The position numbers and the translations under genes are program-made. Below are positions 1 to 5,219 of a stretch of DNA of 8,534 nt, piece after piece. Each line of letters starts with the position of its first letter. Position 1 is the first letter of the stretch. Below the pieces are notes generated by a model that was given only the letters and a program-made list of their open reading frames with translations, searched no databases and was not told where the DNA came from. The DNA is from Bacteroidales bacterium (GTDB lineage Bacteria; Bacteroidota; Bacteroidia; Bacteroidales; VadinHA17), in assembly GCA_025455535.1 (NCBI GenBank), contig JALOMM010000047.1, positions 1 through 8,534 of the forward strand, in the 5' to 3' direction.

Positions 1-719
1 TCTTCATCAGCCCATACTCCTGAAGTATTCTCCCCGGTAAACTTCCGCAGAACATCGTCGCACGGGAAGACCGCATTTTTAGCACCCATCTCCGATGCAA
101 GGTTGGCGACGGTCATTCTCTCGCTTATGGATAGTGATGCCACCCCCTCACCGTGGAATTCGATAGACATGTAATTGGCTCCGTCAGAACCAAGCATACC
201 TATTATCCACAGCGACAGGTCTTTTGCGCTGACACCCGGCCGAAGTCGCCCCTTAAGATCGATTCTCATCGACGGAGGGACCAGGAACCATGTCTCACCA
301 CGCTTCCAGATGCCTGCTGCCTCGGTGCGGTCAATACCTGCCGCCAGGGCATTGAATGCTCCTGCGGTACAGGTGTGGCTGTCGGAGCCTACGATTATCA
401 TCCCGGGTCGTGCATGATATGACATCATCTGGTGGCATATCCCCATCCCTGAATCATAAAAGCGCTTTATCCCCTGCTCGGCAACGATATTCCTTACATC
501 CTGGTACTGAGTGGCAAGCTTTGCATCTGCCGGCGGGGCATTATGATCAAGCACCACAACCATCTGTAAGGGATCGCTGACCTTAACGCCTCCCATCTTT
601 TTGAAGGTCTGGTAAATGCTCGATGTGTTATCGTGTGTAAGGATGATGTCAGGTTTCCTGAACACAACCGCTCCCTCCGGAGCATCCATGATCTTTTCAA
701 CAAATGTTCTTGGTTTCAT
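1..719 (-). CDS. Aconitase-superfamily hydro-lyase, large subunit (LeuC/homoaconitase-like), 3' end missing
   Basis: This is the N-terminal 239 residues of an Fe-S hydro-lyase of the LeuC/homoaconitase/2,3-dimethylmalate dehydratase family (COG0065-like). The family moves a hydroxyl group on 2-hydroxy acids by dehydration and rehydration. The frame is open from the ATG at 719 to the left edge. Visible active-site blocks are Asp58-His59 (LDHNAP), His96 (MGICHQ) and Asp113-Ser114-His115 (GSDSHT). These correspond to the aconitase residues Asp100-His101, His147 and Asp165-Ser166-His167. A WFLVPPSMRIDLKG block follows at about 144-157. The Fe-S cysteines and any swivel domain would lie beyond the window. 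The gene starts 14 bp after the stop of the fused hydro-lyase upstream, so the two are probably cotranscribed; an AAAG stretch before the ATG is a weak ribosome site at best. Family membership is secure. The substrate (isopropylmalate, citramalate, homoaconitate, dimethylmalate or another) cannot be read from this fragment. Confidence 0.9.
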   Translation of the reverse strand, partial: MKPRTFVEKIMDAPEGAVVFRKPDIILTHDNTSSIYQTFKKMGGVKVSDPLQMVVVLDHNAPPADAKLATQYQDVRNIVAEQGIKRFYDSGMGICHQMMSYHARPGMIIVGSDSHTCTAGAFNALAAGIDRTEAAGIWKRGETWFLVPPSMRIDLKGRLRPGVSAKDLSLWIIGMLGSDGANYMSIEFHGEGVASLSISERMTVANLASEMGAKNAVFPCDDVLRKFTGENTSGVWADE

Positions 720-733
720 GATCTTTAATGAAG

Positions 734-2554
734 TTATTGCATTCTTCCGAGCAGTCCGCCCTTAATATATATTTCATACTGTGCATCATAGAACGGATTG
801 ACGGTCGTTCTGAGGCCGTTGCGTTCATTGGTCACGTCGCCTGTGACAAGGTTAACCGTTATAATATCCTTGTCTTTAAGGTCTGTTTCTGCGAATGAAT
901 TGTATGTCAGTACCGGGAAAGCTGCGTTGATGGCATTGCGTTCGTAAATTGCCCCGAATGAGCGGGCGACGATGGCCTGTATCCCGAGTGAGATAAAGCA
1001 GTCGACAGCCTGCTGGCGTGAGCTTCCGCTCCCGAAGTTTTTTCCCGTGACTATGATATCTCCGGGCTCGGCCATTTTGGCAAAATCGCGGTAGCCCTCG
1101 AGGTTATCAAATGCATACTGACCCATCTCTCCGGTTTCAGTTATGGCGAGGTAGCGGTTATGGAAGATCATGTCAGTGTCGATATTGTCGCGCTCAATGA
1201 TCCATACCCTGCCCCTGACAATGGTGGGCCGTTCTCCTCCGGCACTGTGAGGCTTGCCTGTTGCCGTAACCTGCTGAGGCTTCGTCTTCACAAACTCAAC
1301 CGGAGCAGCGGGTATTTTATCAGGGGTTGTAATATAGCCTGCCACCGCTGAAGCAGCAACGACGGCGGGTGAAGCAAGGTATACGTTTCCCTGTCCCTGT
1401 TTGCCCGGGAAGTTGCGGTTGCCGGTGCTTACCGTTATCTCTCCTTTGCCGTTCTGCCCCACCTGTCCTGCTGCGCACCCTGCACAACCTGCATTTGAGA
1501 CAAGTGCACCTGCACTTTTGAATACCTCCAGAAGTCCTTCAGCAAGACACTCGTTCCAAACAACATCTGTTGCAGGGACGATCTTAAGAACAACCCCGGG
1601 GGCGACTTTCTTTCCCCTGAGTATCGCGGCCGTCATGCGCATATCCTCAATGCGCCCGTTGGTGCAGCTGCCGATGAAAGCCGAGTCTATCCGTGTCAGG
1701 GGGAGGTCGCTGACAGCTACCGTATCATGAGGTTCGCCCGGGCGTGAGGCCATAGGGCTGAAGGTTGTCACATCAATATCAGCGGTCAGCTCATAGGTGG
1801 CATCACTGTCGGCAAAGACAGGCTCAAAGGGCTTGAGGGCCCTGCTGCGGCAATAGCTTATGATCTCCTCTGAAGGGGGGAAGAGTATTATAATAGCTCC
1901 CATCTCCGTTGCCATGGAAGCAATGGTGATCCGCTCGTCGAGTGTCATTCTCTCTGCTGATTTTCCGTACAGCTCAATGCTGTAGCCCAGCAGGGTATTG
2001 GCCCCGTAGATACTGAGAAGATTCAGAATGACATCCTTGGCACTCACCTCTGCGGGTAGCTCTCCGCGGAGGTTTATCCTGACAGAGGCCGGAACCTTGA
2101 ACCATACCTTGCCGTTGTTCCATGCAGCAGCTATGTCCATGTCACCCATCCCCTGTCCGAATGCCCCCACAGCTCCCAGTATGTTGGCATGTGAGTCTGT
2201 AGAGACAGCAGTGGCGCCCGGCCAGACATACCCTTCATCAATCAGCAGGTGTGTGCCTATCCCGGCATTGATATCATAGACCCTGATATCATTGGCGCGG
2301 GCATACTGCCTGCAGATATGCTGGTTGACAGCATATTTCTGGTCAGAACCGGTAGGATTGCAGTCAAAGGTAAAGAGGGTCCTTGCAGGGTCATCGACCC
2401 TGAGGCCGAAGTCGTTCAGGTTCTTTACGACATTGGCACCGCCAAAGTCCCTTGCAGCACGGGCATCAATGACTATATCAACTATGTCGCCGGGCTTAAC
2501 GGTCTCATATTTCGAGTGAGATGCAATTATCTTTTCAGTTATAGTCATTCCCAT
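734..2554 (-). CDS. Fused large+small subunit hydro-lyase of the 3-isopropylmalate dehydratase/homoaconitase family
   Basis: This 606-residue protein joins both halves of a LeuC/LeuD-type dehydratase in one chain. The large-subunit domain covers about 1-415 and the swivel (small-subunit) domain about 445-606, with a Pro/Lys-rich linker between them. The 4Fe-4S ligands are Cys297 (GSCTNGR), Cys357 and Cys360 (AGCAGC), with the same 60- and 3-residue spacing as in LeuC. His102 and Asp120-Ser121-His122 of the active site are present. The small domain has NIDTDMI (457-463), NFGSGSSRQQA (506-516) and the RNAINAAFPVL block. The normally conserved Asp-His pair reads Asp64-Cys65 (FDCNPTG), a change at a catalytic position. 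The chosen ATG is at 2554; an alternative ATG two codons later is equally possible. It lies 145 bp downstream of an AraC regulator on the same strand and directly upstream of a second large subunit. The reaction is inferred from the family only; leucine, isoleucine (citramalate) or another 2-oxo-acid pathway are all possible. Confidence 0.9.
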   Translation of the reverse strand: MGMTITEKIIASHSKYETVKPGDIVDIVIDARAARDFGGANVVKNLNDFGLRVDDPARTLFTFDCNPTGSDQKYAVNQHICRQYARANDIRVYDINAGIGTHLLIDEGYVWPGATAVSTDSHANILGAVGAFGQGMGDMDIAAAWNNGKVWFKVPASVRINLRGELPAEVSAKDVILNLLSIYGANTLLGYSIELYGKSAERMTLDERITIASMATEMGAIIILFPPSEEIISYCRSRALKPFEPVFADSDATYELTADIDVTTFSPMASRPGEPHDTVAVSDLPLTRIDSAFIGSCTNGRIEDMRMTAAILRGKKVAPGVVLKIVPATDVVWNECLAEGLLEVFKSAGALVSNAGCAGCAAGQVGQNGKGEITVSTGNRNFPGKQGQGNVYLASPAVVAASAVAGYITTPDKIPAAPVEFVKTKPQQVTATGKPHSAGGERPTIVRGRVWIIERDNIDTDMIFHNRYLAITETGEMGQYAFDNLEGYRDFAKMAEPGDIIVTGKNFGSGSSRQQAVDCFISLGIQAIVARSFGAIYERNAINAAFPVLTYNSFAETDLKDKDIITVNLVTGDVTNERNGLRTTVNPFYDAQYEIYIKGGLLGRMQ

Positions 2555-2584
2555 AATCAGTGTATTGTTTTATTGATAACATGA

Positions 2585-2592
2585 CAAACTTA
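2585..2592 (-). promoter_or_regulatory. Candidate Bacteroidetes -7 box (TAAGTTTG) for the hydro-lyase operon
   Basis: Read on the minus strand, these bases are TAAGTTTG, matching the Bacteroidetes primary-sigma -7 consensus TAnnTTTG. A start site about 7 nt downstream would give a leader of roughly 25 nt before the ATG at 2554. No TTTG -33 element sits at the usual 19-21 nt spacing, so this is a partial match. A small inverted repeat (TCCTT-TTT-AAGGA, 2603-2615) lies in the -20 to -35 area and could be an operator or chance. Confidence 0.35.
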
Positions 2593-2699
2593 GCATTTCA
2601 ATTCCTTTTTAAGGATGCCAAAAATCATATCCCCGTCAAATGACTCTGCAGGCAACCGGTGATGTTCAGTGCCGGGAGGGAAGCCGATACAAAGACGAT

Positions 2700-3548
2700 C
2701 TATGACAGATACTGGGCCCGGTAGTCACGGGCTGACATCCCGGCGTGTTTGCGAAACTGTTTATTGAAGTTCGATACCGTGGCAAAGCCGCACTCAAATA
2801 CAATCTCATTTATCTGGTGGTCTGTCTCGCGCAGGAGATAGCACGCCTTGTTGGTCCTCACCTGGTTGACATAATCAACGAAGCCGCTGCCGGTGTTGCG
2901 CGAGAAGAAGCGGCTGAATGAATGTGGGCTCATCTTTGCTATCCCTGCAACCTCTGTCACCGGGATATGCCTGTAAAAGTTCTCCCTGACGAAGGTACAT
3001 ACATCGGTCAGCCGACTGTCTTTTATCTCCCTCGCTCCGGCAGAGATCTCCCCGGAGAGAAACTCATACTTGTCTGCCGAGCAAAGTACCTCAAGGAGCT
3101 GGAAGAGGCTTACCATCTTTTTCATTCCTGTTGCGGTGAGCATGCTTCTCATCGGCCCCTCCGCAGCCCGCCCGGTCTCTGCCGTAAAGGCAATGCCGCG
3201 GGAGGCATCGTCGAGAAGCTTCCTTAGCCTGGCAGTTTCAAACTGTGAGAGGAGAGGTTCGCCAATCGACTCACGCCTGAAATGGCACATAATGGCGTGT
3301 TTGCCATTTGCCTGATCCTCATCACGGTAGAAATTCCACAGATGCTTGAGATCAGGGCCGAATACAACCATGTCATAGTGATCGAAGAGCTCAACAGAGT
3401 CGCCCGCTACCCGTGTACCGTTGCCTGTAATATTCAAAACGATCTCATATTCAGGATGAAGATGGAGAAAACTGCTCTCATTGTCGACCCATTCGACCCT
3501 GAAGCCTGACCCGTCATCATGCCTGATGCTGATAATTTCAGGTATCAT
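2700..3548 (-). CDS. AraC-family transcriptional regulator
   Basis: This 282-residue DNA-binding regulator has an N-terminal cupin-like sensor region and a C-terminal AraC/XylS DNA-binding domain. The sensor begins with HLHPEYEIVLNI (29-40), typical of AraC proteins with a small-molecule-binding beta barrel. The domain at about 179-282 has two helix-turn-helix units: the first around IPVTEVAGIAKMSPHSFSRF, the second around INEIVFECGFATVSNFNKQF, ending in the AGMSARDYR block usual for the family. Length is normal. The start is the ATG at 3548, and no strong ribosome site is visible. The next genes on the same strand are the two hydro-lyases, so regulation of these by a related organic acid is a reasonable inference, but the ligand is unknown. 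A cluster of short repeats upstream (3570-3618) could be its own or a neighbour's operator. A role outside the hydro-lyase operon cannot be excluded. Confidence 0.9.
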   Translation of the reverse strand: MIPEIISIRHDDGSGFRVEWVDNESSFLHLHPEYEIVLNITGNGTRVAGDSVELFDHYDMVVFGPDLKHLWNFYRDEDQANGKHAIMCHFRRESIGEPLLSQFETARLRKLLDDASRGIAFTAETGRAAEGPMRSMLTATGMKKMVSLFQLLEVLCSADKYEFLSGEISAGAREIKDSRLTDVCTFVRENFYRHIPVTEVAGIAKMSPHSFSRFFSRNTGSGFVDYVNQVRTNKACYLLRETDHQINEIVFECGFATVSNFNKQFRKHAGMSARDYRAQYLS

Positions 3549-3569
3549 AGGAGAAAAATATTAGTCCTT

Positions 3570-3618
3570 TTCCGAAAAATTCCGATAATCTCAATAAAAA
3601 TAGAAAATCCCGCGGATT
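3570..3618. promoter_or_regulatory. Candidate operator cluster between divergent araC-type and cyclophilin genes
   Basis: The 102-bp divergent intergenic region holds two copies of TTCCGA exactly 10 bp apart (3570-3575 and 3580-3585) and a perfect inverted repeat AATCC-CGC-GGATT (3606-3618). One-turn-spaced direct repeats are the usual binding pattern of AraC-type regulators, which bind one face of the helix through two helix-turn-helix units. No convincing TAnnTTTG box was found on either strand here. A regulatory role is inference. Confidence 0.3.
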
Positions 3619-3650
3619 ATTACTAATATAGGGATCATAATTGAGTTAAA

Positions 3651-4223
3651 ATGGGAAGATATTTATTTCTAGCCGTGGCAGCGACCCTGACACTGATGAC
3701 CTCATGCCGGGGAAATCCGAAGGTCGTGATTGAAACCTCAATGGGCGACATCGAGGCGGAGTTGTATCAGGAGGAGGCGCCTGCCACTGTTGCCAACTTC
3801 CTCTTTTATGTCGATAACGGGCTGTATGATAACAGCTGTTTTTACAGGGTGGTAAGGGATGACAACCAGTTAAATGACAGCATACGGATTGCGGTAATAC
3901 AGGGTGGCAGATACAATGAAGAGACCGACACCATCGCTCCGGTAGTGCATGAGAGGACAGATGTTACAGGCATAAGACACCTTGACGGAACCATTTCGAT
4001 GGCGAGATGGCATCCGGGTACGGCTACCTCAGAGTTCTTCATCACCGTCGGAGACCAGCCGGCGCTGGATGCAGGAGGCATGAGAAACAGGGATGGACAG
4101 GGCTTCGCCGCCTTCGGCAGAATAACAGGGGGCATGGAAGTGGTGAGGAAGATCCATGCAATAAATGCACCGCGGCAATACCTTGCAGACACCATCCCCA
4201 TCAGGAGGATTTACAGGAAATGA
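3651..4223 (+). CDS. Cyclophilin-type peptidyl-prolyl cis-trans isomerase, predicted lipoprotein
   Basis: This 190-residue cyclophilin would catalyse cis-trans isomerisation of Xaa-Pro bonds in exported proteins. The N-terminus is a short lipoprotein signal, hydrophobic residues 4-16 ending in MTSC with Cys19 as the lipidated residue. The next residues (RGNP) are not the acidic surface-export signal known in Bacteroidetes lipoproteins, so a periplasm-facing location is likely. Cyclophilin blocks are FYRVVRD (64-70, with Arg66 as the catalytic arginine), QGGRYN (84-89), MARWHPGTATSEFFI (117-131) and FAAFGRITGGMEVVRKI (152-168). The usual SQFFI is SEFFI here, and the loop that carries Trp121 in human cyclophilin A has no Trp, as in many bacterial forms. 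No Shine-Dalgarno sequence is visible before the ATG. It is divergent from the AraC-type gene, with 102 bp between them, and followed by a weak terminator-like hairpin, so probably monocistronic. Confidence 0.92.
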   Translation: MGRYLFLAVAATLTLMTSCRGNPKVVIETSMGDIEAELYQEEAPATVANFLFYVDNGLYDNSCFYRVVRDDNQLNDSIRIAVIQGGRYNEETDTIAPVVHERTDVTGIRHLDGTISMARWHPGTATSEFFITVGDQPALDAGGMRNRDGQGFAAFGRITGGMEVVRKIHAINAPRQYLADTIPIRRIYRK

Positions 4224-4245
4224 CCGGCACCTTAACTTCATCTTT

Positions 4246-4264
4246 ACCCGCCGGGTGTTTTTTT
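4246..4264 (+). terminator. Weak intrinsic terminator-like hairpin after the cyclophilin gene
   Basis: ACCC (4246-4249) and GGGT (4253-4256) form a short GC-rich stem around a GCC loop, followed one base later by seven T (4258-4264). It starts 23 bp after the cyclophilin stop codon. The U run is good but a 4-bp stem is short, so termination efficiency is uncertain. Confidence 0.4.
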
Positions 4265-4273
4265 CCGCTTAAA

Positions 4274-4305
4274 TTTGGAAATAGAAAGAATTAATATTAT
4301 ATTTG
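4274..4305 (+). promoter_or_regulatory. Bacteroidetes-type promoter (TTTG - 20 bp - TATATTTG)
   Basis: TTTG at 4274-4277 is followed after exactly 20 bp by TATATTTG at 4298-4305. This matches both the -33 (TTTG) and -7 (TAnnTTTG) boxes of the primary sigma factor of Bacteroidetes, within the usual 19-21 bp spacing. A start near 4311-4313 is predicted, immediately before the 5' arm of the structured RNA at 4321. It is about 200 nt upstream of the bioG start codon, so the transcript has a long leader or the promoter serves an RNA gene. Confidence 0.6.
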
Positions 4306-4311
4306 TTGATA

Positions 4312-4499
4312 GCTAATGCTAAAAAGAGGAGAGTAAGGGTTACTTGTGGGAATCAATAGGATTGTATTGCAGACATTGACTTTCACATGGGCCTATTGGC
4401 TGACTACCGTAGGTCACTTCCTTTTATCAGACAGTAGATTCCGGGATTATCTCATAAGCCCGTTCCTTAAAGTACCACATTAACCCTCTCCTCTTTTTT
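4312..4499 (+). ncRNA. Candidate structured RNA (independent RNA gene or bioG leader)
   Basis: No credible ORF lies here, but the region folds on itself. AAAAAGAGGAGAG (4321-4333) pairs perfectly with 4486-4498 (13 bp). Inside that, GGTTA (4338-4342) pairs with TAACC (4481-4485) and TGTGG (4345-4349) with CCACA (4475-4479). GGAATC (4349-4354) can then pair with GATTCC (4437-4442), sharing one base with the previous helix. A local hairpin CGGG-A-TTAT-CTC-ATAA-G-CCCG lies at 4442-4462, competing for C4442. Another, TGACTA-CCG-TA(G)GTCA, lies at 4401-4416, almost exactly midway between the closing arms. CAATAGG (4354-4360) and CCTATTG (4392-4398) offer an alternative pairing. A consensus promoter sits just upstream and a T6 run ends the closing stem. 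The long rod with a 3'-side hairpin and a central terminal hairpin recalls 6S RNA, but no sequence signature confirms it. It ends 15 bp before the bioG ATG, so a cis-regulatory leader is an equally good reading. Confidence 0.5.
4321..4498. repeat. Long inverted repeat (13 bp perfect, extended by two 5-bp blocks)
   Basis: The outer arms 4321-4333 and 4486-4498 are exact reverse complements, and complementarity continues inward at 4338-4342/4481-4485 and 4345-4349/4475-4479. The two arms are 152 bp apart. No flanking target-site duplication is visible, so RNA structure is preferred over a miniature transposable element. Confidence 0.7.
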
Positions 4500-4514
4500 C
4501 TTTTCTGCAAGCCG

Positions 4515-5216
4515 ATGAAAACCTTCCTGCGCCGATTTGAGAATAACAGAGATCTGATAATTCTTTTTGGTACGTGGGGCATTGATGAAAAAGCCTTCTC
4601 AAACCTGTGCACCGACAGGTTTGATTTCATACTCTTTTATAACTATTCGGCTGACGAGCCTCTCATCCTTCCCGAGATGAAGACTTACAGGCGTGTCACG
4701 GTCATCGGATGGTCACTGGGTGTCTGGGCAGCGGAATTTTACAGTCGCAGGTTGGGCATCAGGCCTGATCTTACCATAGCCATAAACGGCACCCCTGTGG
4801 CCGCAGATGACCACTACGGCGTGCCTCTGAAGATCTTTGAAGCTACCCTGAACAACATCACCAATTACAGCATGGCGAAGTTTTACCTGAGAGTCTTCGG
4901 CAACAAAAGCTCTTTTGAACGGAACAGGCCTATCATACCCTCCCGTTCTGTCAAATCGCTCCATGATGAGCTCAGATGGATATATAACAGGATGATGGAA
5001 CCGGTGCAGACTGGCTTTGTATGGGATTACTCGCTTATAGGGACAGAAGACAGGGTTTTCAGGGCATCAAATCTTATCAGCTACTGGAACATGCATCCGG
5101 AAACAAGACAGATAATCGTTGAGAGTCCTCACTACCTGTTTGATAACTGGAAGACACTCGATGAGCTTATCAGGTATGTAAGACGCCATCGTCTCTCCCC
5201 TTTCCGCAATAAATAA
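4515..5216 (+). CDS. bioG: BioG-type (DUF452) pimeloyl-[acyl-carrier protein] methyl ester esterase
   Basis: This 233-residue alpha/beta hydrolase is of the DUF452/BioG type, which removes the methyl group from pimeloyl-ACP methyl ester. That step ends the BioC-primed fatty-acid-like synthesis of the biotin precursor in the cytoplasm. Recognition rests on the N-terminal LIILFGTWGID (14-24), the nucleophile elbow GWSLGVWAAEF (65-75, Ser67), the INGTPVAADDHYGVP block (90-104), GTEDRVF (176-182, likely acid Asp179) and SPHYLFDNW (204-212, His206). Length agrees with the family (slightly above 200 residues). No bioC, bioF, bioA, bioD or bioB is visible nearby, so it stands apart from a biotin operon here. 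The ATG at 4515 is preceded by a pyrimidine-rich stretch without a Shine-Dalgarno sequence, directly after the 3' arm of the structured RNA. Other carboxylesterase roles are possible but less likely. Confidence 0.8.
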   Translation: MKTFLRRFENNRDLIILFGTWGIDEKAFSNLCTDRFDFILFYNYSADEPLILPEMKTYRRVTVIGWSLGVWAAEFYSRRLGIRPDLTIAINGTPVAADDHYGVPLKIFEATLNNITNYSMAKFYLRVFGNKSSFERNRPIIPSRSVKSLHDELRWIYNRMMEPVQTGFVWDYSLIGTEDRVFRASNLISYWNMHPETRQIIVESPHYLFDNWKTLDELIRYVRRHRLSPFRNK

Positions 5217-5219
5217 TCG

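Noticed and set aside
1401..1730. Open frame of 109 codons on the plus strand
   Set aside because: It lies antisense to the conserved Fe-S region of the fused hydro-lyase and encodes low-complexity Pro/Ala-rich sequence without any recognisable domain.
734..2554. Fused hydro-lyase as a decaying pseudogene because of the His to Cys change
   Set aside because: The frame is intact over 606 codons and all Fe-S ligands and the other active-site blocks are preserved, which argues for selection.
2249..2584. Open frame of 111 codons on the plus strand opposite the hydro-lyase N-terminus
   Set aside because: Antisense to strongly conserved coding sequence, no promoter or ribosome site and no family resemblance.
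2922..3227. Open frame on the plus strand opposite the AraC-type regulator
   Set aside because: Antisense shadow of the regulator's DNA-binding and linker regions; composition not protein-like.
4321..4498. Miniature transposable element with terminal inverted repeats
   Set aside because: No flanking target-site duplication is visible, there is a consensus promoter at the proper distance, and nested internal helices fit an RNA better. A second copy elsewhere in the genome would reopen this.
4312..4499. Known riboswitch, SRP RNA, tmRNA or RNase P RNA
   Set aside because: The size or the conserved motifs I know for TPP, cobalamin and SAM riboswitches, the SRP GGAA loop and the RNase P core are not present. 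6S RNA is similar only in overall shape, so no name is assigned.
4427..4630. Short minus-strand frame across the structured RNA and bioG start
   Set aside because: Basic, low-complexity translation overlapping both the RNA element and the bioG coding start, with no supporting signals.
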